Shown here in pieces: positions 44,201 to 62,749 of a stretch of 64,000 nucleotides of DNA (position 1 is its first letter; each line of letters begins with the position of its first letter). This stretch comes from Phalacrocorax aristotelis (lineage: Eukaryota; Chordata; Aves; Suliformes; Phalacrocoracidae): NCBI RefSeq assembly GCF_949628215.1, contig NC_134276.1:110832756-110896755 (forward strand). Direction: 5' to 3'. The notes below the pieces were generated by a model. The model had not been told where the DNA came from. It searched no databases and saw nothing but the letters and a program-made list of their open reading frames with translations. A program made the translations under genes and the position numbers.

Positions 44201-44689
44201 ATGGCTCAACCTTCTCTTCCCTTACCAAGGAGTTCCCACTTTACAAACCACATCACTAGGGTAACTGTAAGTGGAGGATGCATACTTTTTTTGCTATTAG
44301 GTTAAAGTGGTGCTGCTTTTTGCATAAAGAAGCAGCTCGTAAGAAGTAAGAAGTAATCACTTTTGGGTTGTGTGTCTTTCTACCACTTGGGAGAAATAGA
44401 GGTGCTGCAGACAGCAATGCAACAGAACTTGGCCAAACTTTTCTTCCACTACGCTATTTGTTACTAGCTATTCGTTTATGAATACTTTCTATTAAAAACG
44501 TCTAACTTAAACTGCATGAAGGAAACACCAGATCCTTGCGATTAATTTCTGCCTGAAGCAGAAACCTGATCTACAAGGACCTCAAAATCCATTATGCCTT
44601 ATGAGAGCAGAGCTTAGTGGAGGTGACAAGAAGTAAACCCACATCGTACTTCACATCGTATTTCCTGCATTAACCACTGCTCCTGTTCC
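44201..44689. other. Upstream flank of HSPA13 CpG island
   Basis: Ordinary AT-moderate sequence before the sharp rise in CpG near 44,690. Nothing recognised. Confidence 0.6.
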
Positions 44690-45098
44690 TCCAAGATGGG
44701 AGCGAAGGTTAACTTTCAACTCTCCCCCCCGCCATGGCGGCGGCGCAGCCGCCCATCGAACTACCGCTCCCAGCATGCAACATGGCCCGGCCAGCCCTCC
44801 GCCTGCGCATGCGCAGAGAGGGATGAAGCGCACCTTCCCTCTCCCCCTGCTCCTCCCCTCCCCTCCCACCGAACGACTGTTCTCTCAGCCCATTGGTCGG
44901 TGCCCGCCGGAAGCAGCCGCACCTCACTGCCTCCTGGGAGTTGTGGTTTTCTCACCCTCCACAGCGGGCGAGCGCCGCTGGGGCGGGCAGGGCGCGCGTA
45001 CTACGCCTCCCGGCGTGCCGCGCGGCCTGGCCCCGCCCGGCCCGGAAGGAGCCGTCAGCAACGAGCGCGGGCGGGCGGTGCAGGAGCCGGCGGCGGCC

Positions 45099-45123
45099 AT
45101 GGCCGGGCAGATGGCGGTGCTGG
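45099..45123 (+). CDS. HSPA13: HSPA13 exon 1 coding part
   Basis: ATG at 45099 in good Kozak context (GCGGCCATGG), encoding MAGQMAVL plus the first base of Gly; donor G|GTGAGT at 45124. The joined codon is GGT and the frame runs on into [12 protein letters not shown], matching the vertebrate signal region. Confidence 0.92.
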
Positions 45124-48100
45124 GTGAGTGCGGCCGGGGCCGGGGCCGGGGCCGGGGCCGGGGCCGGGGCCGGGGCCGGGGCCGGGGCCGGGGCCGTTCC
45201 GCCCCACCCCTCGGGCTGCTGAGGGGACGGGGCTGGCGGCGGGGCGCGGGGGAGTCCCCGCACTGCCTCGCCTGTGGCGGCCTCCGCCCGGCTGGGCCCC
45301 GCCGCCCCGCCTTAGGCGCCGGCCGGTTCTGCCGCAGCCCGGCGCCAACGCTGTGTCACCCTGGGCTGGCTTCCTGGGGCGCCCTTCCTGCGGCACGTCC
45401 CACGGTTGCGAAGCCGCAGCGCCCGGTGGCGCGATGCTGAGAAATGCCGTGGGGATTCGCGGGCAGGAGGAGGCCGGCGCTTTCCCACTAGTCTGCGTGA
45501 GACGCGGCTGTGAGCGCCCTTCCCTGCTGGGGCAAATCGCCTGTCCGCTCTCTGGAATTTAAGCTGTTTACATTTCTTCGTGGGACTTTGTGGGTGGTTT
45601 TGGTTTTGTGGTTTTTTTATGTTTTTGCTCTCTGAGGTATTGCTTTATATTACATTTTAGGGTTTCTTGCTTTGTCTGTTGATATCCGTAAAATAAAAAA
45701 AAAAACCCAAGCCCACTACTCTGCCCTTATACTCCTCTACCCCTTGATTTCAAGGCGTAGAAAAGATTCAGAGGTGTGGGAAGATGCTTTCTGAGAGCTG
45801 TGACAAATAGGAGGGGTTAGCATGGTTTTGCATCTCCTCATTTTTAAACTCCCAGTGAAGCTGGTGGAGGTGTTTGAATTGGGAGTTTTTCAGTTCACTG
45901 TGATTTTGCGCAGCCTCATTAACTAGATGTCCCTTAGGGGTCATTCATAGGCAGTTCCCTCCAAAATACTAATTAATCTATATTTTTGAAGTACCTTGCG
46001 GAGAGAAAAAGAATTATTATAGGGTGGTGGCATTTCTTGCTTTGTTGTATCTCTTGGGCTTTTTTTTAAACCAGTTTAGTATTTAATGTCTGAGATTTTT
46101 TGACTCTTGTAACTACTTTTTGTTGAATTAAGAGACCTGAACTTGCTGGTGACCTTTGAAGAAATTGAAAACTAATTAGATAGCTGAACAGGCTTCAGAG
46201 CGTGAAATAAAACTCCTTGAGGTGTAATGTATAATGCTGTGTAATTTGCATTGACTTCTAAGCTTGCAGCATTAGCTACTCTAACCAAATTTTTTAAAAA
46301 TCTCTGTTTCAGGTTCGGCCATTCTGGCTCTCTTGTTAGCTGGCTATCTGGCACAGCAATATTTACCGATGCCTACACCGAAAGTAATTGGGATTGACCT
46401 TGGCACTACTTACTGCTCTGTTGGTGTCTTTCTTCCTGGAACAGGGCAGGTAAAGGTTATTGCAGATGAAAATGGGCACAACAGCATACCAAGTATAGTC
46501 TCTTTCACAGACAGAGATGTGTATGTAGGATATGATGGCCTAGAACTGGCTGATTCAAATCCTCAGAACACCATATATGATGCAAAAAGATTCATTGGGA
46601 AAGTCTTCACTTCAGAAGAACTGAAAAATGAAAGTAGCAGGTATCCTTTTAAGGTAAGTAACTGCCATCTTCAGTTCTCTCCAAGCAATAAGCTCTAGGA
46701 TGCTTGAAACATGCAATAGGTGACCAGCTTGTCTGACCTTGAGTCATTTGCCTAAACCTGATATGCCTGAAAACCGTAAGAGGTATCCAGAGTGGGGAGG
46801 AGGAAGTAGCGTACGTCTGCGTGAGAGTTGATAGTGGTTTTCCAGAGAACCCTGTCCTTTACTATGAAATGTGTTTCTGGGTAACCCTCCAGCCCCTCCT
46901 CTTAAAATATAAATTTTAACTTGAAATTCTAACTGTGCTTTACTGAAACTTCACCTTTTCCCTGAGATTAAAAAAAAAAAGGCATATGTAAAAGTCACAT
47001 CTTCTGTCCTACTGCATTTTTTCCTCTAGCGCTTTTCTAGTGCTTACTTGACCAGCACCAGATCTTGAAAGCTGCTTTTTTGAAAGAAGTATTGCATTAA
47101 TTTAGCATGGTGCAGTATTTGCTGAAAAGAGCCAAATTTTGAGGTACTGCAAACAGTTTTTGAGTTCTTTACTTGTTAAGAGAAACTGTTCCAGTGCCCA
47201 CCTGTTTGCTTCCTTTCAGAAAGAAGAACCTGTGGGAAGCTTTATTAGTAGGGTAAACCTAATGACTAAAAACCATTGCTTTTATTTTTGAACGTGGTGT
47301 TGAAGCTGATTAAGGAGTTGCTAGATCTTAACTTTTTTTTTTTAACGTGCCTTAGCTGGGCACAGTGGGCGTCATTACTTTAGATATACTCTGACCCCTC
47401 ACATTGCATGTTTTGCATAATGCTTGTAGTCAAGGAATAAAAGTGATTCAGGAGGTGGCAAAAGCACATTTCATATTTTTCCAGACTAAACAAACTATAT
47501 ATGAATAAAACATTTGGCAGGAGCAGGGTGGGAGAGCACAAGAAAAAGACTACTCACCTGTGGGTTGTGCTACTTTTTCCTCCTAGATTTTCAGCAACAA
47601 TGGATCAGCTGAGTTTTCTGTGACAACTAATGAAACTTTTCGCGTCACTCCAGAGCATATTGGCTCTCAGCTGCTACTGAAATTGAAGAGAATGGCAGAA
47701 GACTATCTGGGCATGCCCATTTCAAAGGCGGTTATCTCTGTGCCAGCAGAGTTTGATGAAAGGCAACGGAATTCTACCATTAAGGCAGCTAACCTTGCAG
47801 GTGATGACTCTTTATTCCAGCATTTTTCTGTGAAGCCTTGAAATTATCTTTAGGTCGCTTTCACTAACAGTAAAGTCTTTGGGGAGGATGTAGAAACAGT
47901 GAATCAGTGATAGAGAACCTTAGAATGGATATTTTTTTTTTGTTACAGGCCATTACCAGTTGTGAGGAACAGCAGAGAACTCTTGGGTACCAGCAGGTGC
48001 AGCTGACTAATGCAGACATAGATAGCTAGAAGTAGTAAGTTTTACTTTGGGGAAAATAGTCTTTTTGGTAATCTGCAAATGGAGAGACTAATCAGAGCAC

Positions 48101-50789
48101 CCTCTGACAATAATTTAAACAGAAACAGGATGTGTGAAATCTCCTTAGCAAGATTTGTCTGGAAGAAATGTGTTTGGGCAAATCGTAGCTCATGACTTCA
48201 CCCTGACACTGAAGCAGTATTACTTCAGGCTTAAATAAGGAAAAGAGTTAACTGAGTATTATTGCTTAGAAAACTATTTCCTTTAGATCTGATATTTTAC
48301 TTAAGGTAAGTTTGGTTCCAAAAAAACCCCACCCAACCTAGTGGTAAATGTCACCATGATGTGAGAACTACAGTTTTCTGGAGGGCCTGACTGCTGTTTG
48401 GTACCTTTTCTCTTTGCAGGGCTAGAAATTTTGCGAGTGATCAATGAACCCACGGCTGCTGCTATGGCTTATGGACTCCACAAAGCTGATGTGTTTAATG
48501 TTCTGGTGGTGGATTTGGGTGGAGGAACTTTGGATGTGTCTCTGTTGAACAAGCAGGGCGGGATGTTCCTCACACGAGCCATGGCAGGTGAGAAAAACGT
48601 TTTACTTTCTCAAGGAAAGGTGCACCTAAGGTCACCATTAGCAGGCCTTTTTAAAACACACCAGCCTTGTCATGAAGCGTTCTCCAAAAGTGTTCTCAGC
48701 TGCCTTTCATGCAAAATGAAGTTTGTGACTGGTTTCAACAATTAATATAAACTCACAGCTTTTGGCTGGCTCGAAGGAATAAATAGTGGTTTCATTTTAT
48801 CCACAGCTGTTAACTTTTGTGCCTGCTAGTAGCAGTGCTGGTACATATTACAGTTACTCTGACTGGACTTTTGGGGGCTGGGGGCTTCACAAATCCTTCT
48901 GGTAGCCTTTGCCAAGCTGGAAATATTTGCCAAATCATTGACCAGTGCTGTAGAGCATCCTTGCCTTGTGTTTGGCTCCAGCTCAGTTGGGCAGGGTTTG
49001 GGAATGTGTGTGCTATTAACCCAGAAGTAAGTTTTGTGGTATGTGTATGCCAGAGTGACTCATCGCTTGGCAGAGAGTTCTAGCAGCAATGTTCAGTAAA
49101 ACTGTGGTGAATACACAACTGCTTTTCGGATGGCCTGTACACAGACGGGTCTGAGAGGCAGTGCTAACTCTGCGTTGTTCGTTCGACGCAATGTGAGCTG
49201 CTACTCAGTCCAGTAAGAGTGGAACGGCAAGAAATATTCAGCAGCTTCATTCTGATTTATTTAGATGGAGGTGTACTAAGTGAATTCCTGTTTTCAGTCA
49301 AAACAAAATGGTGGAAACCTTGAGAGTATTGTTCAACACAGATGAAAATCTGCAGACCCTTGTTTAACTCTGTTGAATGGCAAGCATGAGCAATTGGCTG
49401 AAAGGTTTTGGAAGCATGGTGCAAGAATAATCTTTCAGAAGAAATCGGTTATACATAATACTCTTTATTTTCCTCTCTCTCTGAAGGCTAATACAAGATA
49501 TATCTGTTAATATAGCTTGAAGTTCACTGCTTGCATTTCATCACTTTCTTATACTTTCGGCAGGGTATATACATATACTTCAGTAGCATGTAATTTTTCA
49601 TGGGGGTGTATAAAGACATGGAATAACTGGAAGCTGTTGAAACAGTAATCCCTATAAAGCTGTACTGTGGAAGTGCTAAGAGAAAAATCCGTTCTGGGCA
49701 GAGAAATTTGAAACTGGAAATTTTAGCTGGAAAAACAATTTGCTGTGAAAGATTGCACTTCAGTTACAGGGTTCCAGCTAGAAATTAGTTGTGTTTTCTT
49801 CTGTAGAGAATACCTCTGAGTTAACAACTACTGCTTTTTTCTGTTACAGTGTAGCAGAGCAGTTCCAGGGAAAAAACAGAGGGGTGTAAATCCTAAAATA
49901 GTTGCTTAATAAAAATCTGGAAGTTACTGTTCCTCACGTGTTCCTCAGTGGGTGACAACTATGTCTATTTTCCCAGATCTGTGGTCTCTTGCTCTGTGCT
50001 TATGGTCCTAGTATCGTTGTTCTGGCCCTTGAGAACCATCTCCCGTAAAAGAAGATGCCTGCTGCTTTCTGAAGCTTTGAGGGTGATGTGTCTGACGCCT
50101 GCTATTCTGATGTTTCAGGTAACAACAAGCTCGGAGGACAGGATTTTAATCAGAGGTTGATGCTGTATTTATATGATCAGCTCCATCAAATGTATGGTTC
50201 TTTGCCAACAAGAAAAGAAGAAATACATCGCCTCAGACAGGCTGTGGAAGCAGTTAAATTAAACTTGACTCTTCACGAGGCAGCTACGCTACGGGTGTCA
50301 TTGACTATGCCAGAAAAGAAGCTTACAAAAGAACTTGCAGCAAGCGAAGTAAAAACAAACACTGTGCTAAAAGGCAAGCCTGCACAAAAAGCAAAAGATG
50401 TGGGAGATGTTGGAGACTCTTCAAAAGTAGAGAACAACTTTGTCGAAGTTGTGTTTGAAACAGAAATCTCTAGGAAACTCTTTGAGATGTTAAATGAGGA
50501 CCTTTTTGAGAAGGTTCTTGTGCCCATTGAGCAGGTATTGAAGGAAGGCCACCTACACAAAGCAGAAGTGGATGAAATTGTGTTAGTTGGAGGCTCCACC
50601 CGGATTCCTCAAATACGCAAAGTTATTCATGATTTCTTTGGAAAGGAACCTAACACCTCTGTAGATCCTGATCTAGCGGTTGTAATGGGAGTAGCTATCC
50701 AAGCAGGAATTGTTGGCGGGTCCTGGCCTCTCCAAGTCAGCGCTATAGAAATTCCTAATAAGCATTTACGGAAGACTAATTTTAACTGA
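45099..50789 (+). CDS. HSPA13: HSPA13 (STCH), Hsp70-family microsomal ATPase, complete
   Basis: Five exons (45099-45123, 46313-46653, 47587-47800, 48420-48587, 50119-50789) join without frame error into 472 residues; human is 471. The N-terminus (about residues 7-22) is a hydrophobic signal/anchor followed by the conserved [10 protein letters not shown]. The Hsp70 ATPase motifs are all present: [15 protein letters not shown] (33-47), VISVPAEFD (about 171-179), [12 protein letters not shown] (201-212), [12 protein letters not shown] (223-234) and [11 protein letters not shown] (403-413). As in the family, there is no substrate-binding domain and no KDEL; the protein ends [12 protein letters not shown] variable Lys/Asp-rich insert lies around residues 310-345. 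Known role: constitutive ATPase core chaperone linked to the ER/microsomes. Start choice: first ATG in CpG-island exon 1, matching family length; a second ATG is at codon 5. Gene symbol is secure. Confidence 0.98.
45124..46312 (+). other. HSPA13: HSPA13 intron 1
   Basis: Begins GTGAGTGC and ends TTTCAG. The first 400 bases are still CpG-rich and carry the GGGGCC array; the rest is AT-rich and unremarkable. Confidence 0.9.
45136..45195 (+). repeat. (GGGGCC)10 hexanucleotide repeat in HSPA13 intron 1
   Basis: Ten perfect GGGGCC units, preceded by CGGCC and followed by GTTCC. It starts 12 bases after the exon-1 donor GT, on the transcribed (sense) strand. Frames through it give alternating Gly-Arg, Gly-Ala and Gly-Pro on the sense strand, and Pro-containing dipeptides on the antisense. 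Confidence 0.98.
46313..46653 (+). CDS. HSPA13: HSPA13 exon 2
   Basis: Acceptor TCTGTTTCAG, donor AAG|GTAAGT. Encodes the signal/anchor remainder, the phosphate-1 motif ([12 protein letters not shown]) and [16 protein letters not shown] through AKRFIGK and RYPFK (up to residue 122). Confidence 0.97.
46654..47586 (+). other. HSPA13 intron 2
   Basis: Bounded by GTAAGT and CCTCCTAG. Nothing recognised inside. Confidence 0.9.
47587..47800 (+). CDS. HSPA13: HSPA13 exon 3
   Basis: Acceptor TTTTCCTCCTAG, donor GCAG|GTGATG. Encodes [49 protein letters not shown] and KAANLA, with a split Gly codon at the end. Confidence 0.97.
47801..48419 (+). other. HSPA13 intron 3
   Basis: Bounded by GTGATG and TTTGCAG. 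Nothing recognised inside. Confidence 0.9.
48420..48587 (+). CDS. HSPA13: HSPA13 exon 4
   Basis: Acceptor CTCTTTGCAG, donor GCAG|GTGAGA. Encodes [38 protein letters not shown] and the phosphate-2 region, ending TRAMA plus a split Gly. Confidence 0.97.
48588..50118 (+). other. HSPA13 intron 4
   Basis: Bounded by GTGAGA and GTTTCAG. The open frame 49948-50160 runs across the exon-5 acceptor in the wrong frame and is not coding. Confidence 0.9.
50119..50789 (+). CDS. HSPA13: HSPA13 exon 5 (last coding exon)
   Basis: Acceptor GATGTTTCAG before 50119; stop TGA at 50787-50789. Encodes [33 protein letters not shown], a variable linker, [18 protein letters not shown], the adenosine-binding [13 protein letters not shown] and the family-specific C-terminus. 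Confidence 0.98.
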
Positions 50790-53675
50790 ACATAAACCCT
50801 TCCCCGTTGCATTCCATCTCTTCAAAAGTGTATTCTGATGGTGCATACTCATCTGACTGTCAGTGAGCCTAATCTTAGCCATATTATATTCATTTTTTAT
50901 CTATTGGAGTTAGGTGTTACTGGATGCCTGTGTTAAAGCTACATGTTACTTCAAAGGTACGAGTGGTTTTTGAAGTTCTGAAGCGTCCTGTATTTGCTTG
51001 TAAATTGGAAGTTGGATGAAAATGCTAGTGATGACACACTCACATTTTTCTTGCTAAATTTTATTAGCAAATCCTGAAGCGGAGTATGTTTAAAAGTCAA
51101 AGGGAGCGTGACCAAAGGTTAGAGGTAATGTGGTAGGGTACTGTAGGTATTCCCAGGTCCAGTATTCTCTACTTTGAAAGAATGTGAAGCAGTGTTAGCG
51201 CACATGGTACTAGCAGTGTTGAGCTTAAATTTATTTATTAAATTGAGTCATTTGAGCATTTAAGCACCTTTCTAAAAGGCACGTCGCAGCTTGAATGAGA
51301 CTTACGCAATCACTTCATTCTTCTGCTGTTCATAACAGCATAATGGTATTACTGAGGCTATATGGCAAATTGTCCCATGTTTCAGCTGAGCTGTATTAAG
51401 AAACCTTGCTCTTGCTAATGTAGAGTGAGTTAGTGTGTCTCCAAGGGCTTACTTTTTGATCTGGTTTGACAGTTAACATACAGGTGCTGCTGTCATACCA
51501 CTGATGTTCTCCACGGAGAACAAGGGGCATATCGCCAACTATTTATACCTCCGCCCGCCTTATTTGAAAACTGCAGTAATTTTATGTATCTTAAGCCACA
51601 CCTGTATATCTTTCCTTAAATTTGATGCACACAAATTTTGGTGTTGCACAGCTACGAGTGTGTGATGTCTTTCCCCTTGAGTACCCCAAGCCGTGCTGTT
51701 TTCAGGCAGAAACTGTTGGACAGAAGGGGCTGCCTGGTTGAAGTCTGATTCCTGTAGTCCTAGTAATGAAAATTCACCCAACGACTTTGTACTTTTTAGC
51801 TCACCTCTCTGGTTTGAGTTTCGTCATGTCCGCACTCTAAACTGAACATGGGCCAGAGATTGTAGCTGGTTTTTGGGTAAGGAAGCCATGTGTGTAACAC
51901 AGGATTGGAGCGAGCGCTTCTTAAGACGTTATTTTAGGCAAATAGTTAGCTAGGTAGCTATCTAGTAAATGCACAAGGAGAGAAAAAAATTCATGATCTG
52001 AAAAAAAAAAAAGTGGTGACAGTTCTGCTCTCTGGAGGGTTAAATCTATACTTAAAAGCCAGGTGAATTCTTTTATCTGTGTAGAACTTCCCACAATGAA
52101 AACACTTGATTGAGCCAAGACTGGCTTCAACACCCGTCAACCCAGTCGTAACAAGGTAAGCTGTAGTAACAGGTGGTTCTAAGTGTTTTCTTACATGCTC
52201 CAGAATAATTTTGTTTGTATTAAGCTTGCCAAGATAAATTGTGGGGCTTAGATTTATTGTTTAACCTATGACTATATTAAAGTAGGCTTATTATTCTCCT
52301 GGCAGTCGGCCTGATTAATGGCACTGCTATAGATCAGTTGTGCTGATTCAGCTGTGTGCGTAGCTATTGTCTAAACATATCTTTGAAGTAATCCAATTTA
52401 AATCCTCTTAAATTGAATCATAGTTGCACACAGCCATTCCATCAGCATTGTTTAACTTCACAGAGGATTCCCAAAATGTTGCGAATATCTGTTTAATTTC
52501 CCCGAGTTGAAAACGAAAGTGATTTTTTTCATTTGAGGACTTTTTTTCCTTTGCACGTCTTTGAAAGTGACCCTGTCTCTAAGTCTGTATGGAACTGCTA
52601 GTAATGTGTGATAATGTGTTCTAAAGGAAATGTTGCACAGTGATAAAGAGCGAGTGGCAAGTCCTGTGGTAACTCCTGCGTTGAAAGAAGTGCCTCTTCA
52701 GTGAAATCATGGCTGAATGCCAACATACAGTACAGTTCTCGAATGCAGTTGCTATTTGGGGCCTTTGCTTTGCAGATATAAATGTATGTGTTTAATTCAA
52801 CAAATATTCCAATGTCTTTGGAGTCATTGTGGCCTTTCCTCCTGCCCTGCTGCAAGTTCATCTCAAAGCCTACTGGAGTTACAGCAGGTCTTTACTCTTC
52901 ATTTTTTTAATGCACTGTGTAAAATGGGCAGACCTGTTTAAAAATAAACCACATAGCAGTGAAGTTAAACTATTAAAAGTTTTGTGCAATTTTGGGACAA
53001 GTTAGGAGTGTGGGAGTACCTTTAAACTGTTTAAACTCTCAATGCAAATAAATGAAGTTCTTTTTTTCTCTTTTTTGCATACTGCTTCACTCTGGAGGAG
53101 TTAAATCTCTTTCAGTGTTAATCTGGGAATGTTGAAGGGTGAGTTGTTTACTTTAAAAAGAAAATCACAAACGGGTATTTATTCAGATATCTACACAGAT
53201 TTTTCTTTTTAGTAAAGAAGTTACTGTACTTTGGATATCTCACAACGCATCCTTATTTATTAAATAACTTCTGTGAATTCTGCAATCAAGTTATTTATTT
53301 TGTCTTTTGATTTTTAGTACTGTATTTTGGCACAAACCATTGAATTTTAAAGATGAGTCCACTGTACTGGGTGGATATTTCCAGGTGTGCACATGTATTG
53401 CTTGCCAAAAGTCTCTCTCTAAATGAATTGATATTTTAAGTCTGAAATCTTTCTACAAATGATCCTTGAAATCTGACTGTGGTCATGGACTATGGTGTTC
53501 AGTGTATAACAAAGTTTTAGAGCTAAAACTTGTTTTGTGAGCTGAGATTCTGAATGTGTCAGATGCCTCACCAACTCTTACGTTTGTGAATTGTTTCCAA
53601 GTGCAGATGATGAAATGCGTTTTATAAATAACCTTTTAGAATGTTTTTAATAAAAGCAATTTCTGTCCCTTGGAA
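50790..53675 (+). other. HSPA13: HSPA13 3' UTR
   Basis: About 2.9 kb of AT-rich non-coding sequence. AATAAA signals lie at 52943-52948, 53047-53052 and 53649-53654; the last is followed by a GT/T-rich stretch and is the likely distal end. Alternative polyadenylation is plausible. A short rRNA-like 16-mer sits near 52,145 (see findings). Confidence 0.7.
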
Positions 53676-54202
53676 ATGTCTTGTTTCAGTTTCTCAGGGA
53701 CAGTATTTCCCTGTCCTCCTTCTGTTCCTTTGGAGGTTTGAGGATGAGGTTTAACTCCTCAACTTGCCAAGGGGTTGCTGTACCCTGGAGTGACAGATCT
53801 CCTCTGGGAAGTGGCAGAGAGGAGTGTAAGGAAACTTCCTGCAAAGGAAAGGAGGGTTTCCCATCAACTTCTTTCCCCTGTCTCCTGTCATACTGCCAGA
53901 AAAGTGTAGAGCAAGGGCTAGAAGCAGGGCTGAGGGAAGTGGTGCTGGAGTGGTGCTCACTGCCTGTGGGCTTTTTGAATGCTGTGGCGAATGAAGGTGA
54001 AGCAGAACATGAGCAGGTTCTGTTCTGTGCTTTTCCCTGTGAAAAGGAAAAATAGAGTCATGGTGCCCTTCTGAGCCTCATCCTCACTTTGGACTCTACT
54101 CTGATACCCTGGCTGTCCCACCCTTCCTTTCCCCAACCGAAGCAACGTAGCTGGAAAAGGAGGCCACACAGGAGCTCCCTACAGGGAGGAACAGTTGGTC
54201 CC
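53676..54202. other. HSPA13 downstream flank
   Basis: Between the HSPA13 distal poly-A signal and the solo LTR. GC-moderate, with overlapping short frames on both strands. Nothing recognised. Its last five bases (GTCCC) are the left target-site duplication. Confidence 0.6.
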
Positions 54203-54795
54203 TGTTGTGGTTTAACCCCAGCCGGCAACTCAGCCACCACGCAGCTGCTCACTCACTCCCCCGTGGTGGGATGGGGGAGAGAATCGGAAGAGCAGAAGTG
54301 AGAAAACTCAGGAGCTGAGGTAAAGACAGTTTAACAGGTAAAGCATAAGCCGCACACACAAAGCAAAACAAGGAACTCATTCACTGCTTCCCATGGGCAG
54401 GCAGGTGTTCAGCCACCTCCAGGAAAGCAGGGCTCCATCACATGTAATAATTACTTGGGAAAACAAATGCCATCACTCCGAACATCCCCCCTTTCCTCCT
54501 TCTTCCTCCAGATGTATATTGCTGAGTGTGAAGCCATATGGTGTGGGACATCCCTTTGGTCAGTTGGGGTCAGCTGTCCCAGCTGTGCCCCCTCCCAGCT
54601 TCTTGTGCACCCCCAGCCTGCTCGCTGGTGGGGTGGGGTGAGAGGCAGAAAAGGCCTTGACTCTGTGCAAGCACTGCTCAGCAGTAATGAAAACATCCCT
54701 GTGTTATCAACACTGTTTCCAGCACAAATCCAGAACCCAGCCCCATGCTAGCTACTGTGAAGAAAGTTAACCAAACCTCAGCCAAAATGAGCCCA
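54203..54795 (-). mobile_element. Solo LTR (TguLTR5-like), GTCCC target-site duplication
   Basis: A 593-bp block with TG...CA ends and a perfect 5-bp duplication GTCCC (54198-54202 and 54796-54800). On the minus strand it runs from TGGGCTCATTTTGGCTGAGG through GTTATCAACACTG-type sequence (plus 54697-54715) to a U5-like end GGCTGGGGTTAAACCACAAC(A). The consensus start TGTCC is altered to TGGGC in this copy. The layout and the terminal motifs match the TguLTR5 group known from passerines and other Neoaves, by memory. It has no internal retroviral genes. It lies between the converging HSPA13 and ABCC13 3' ends. Confidence 0.85.
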
Positions 54796-54800
54796 GTCCC

Positions 54801-62605
<7,805 letters not shown>

Positions 62606-62749
62606 CTTCTCTTTACTCTGTGTCTGAAAAGAGATGTTATTCAGGGCTAAACCAAGATCCTTCCTGTACTGAGCCTTGTAGTTAACAAACTCTATTATTC
62701 CTCCATTGGGCCACCCCACTGGTGGTCTTTTTGACATTATCCATGGTTC
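62606..62749 (-). CDS. ABCC13: ABCC13 exon: linker and NBD2 first strands
   Basis: A 144-base, phase 0-0 exon of 48 codons. Acceptor TTAATTCCAG, donor GAGAAG|GTACTG. Encodes EPWIMSKRPPVGWPNGG, IIEFVNYKAQYRKDL and ALNNISFQTQSKEK, aligned with the APW..PP..WP and Y..RYR..L segment of MRPs. Confidence 0.88.

Larger units (their letters stand above)
44690..45560 (+). promoter_or_regulatory. HSPA13: CpG-island promoter of HSPA13
   Basis: Very GC- and CpG-rich, without a clear TATA box, covering the first exon. Visible motifs: NRF1 palindrome TGCGCATGCGCA (44804-44815); three ZNF143/SBS-like sites at 44759-44780 (ACTACCGCTCCCAGCATGCA), 44932-44948 (reverse, CTGGGAGTTGTGGTT) and 44999-45018 (ACTACGCCTCCCGGCGTGC); an inverted CCAAT box (ATTGG, 44892-44896); an Sp1-type GGGGCGGGC (44980-44988); ETS-type CCGGAAG (44907-44913 and 45042-45048); YY1-like GCCATGGCGG (44731-44740). 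This fits a housekeeping promoter. Motif calls are by eye. Confidence 0.8.

Noticed and set aside
44696-45562. Several overlapping 100-220-codon frames on both strands in the CpG island
   Set aside because: Stop codons are rare in GC-rich DNA; only the short HSPA13 exon 1 is supported as coding in the spliced mRNA.
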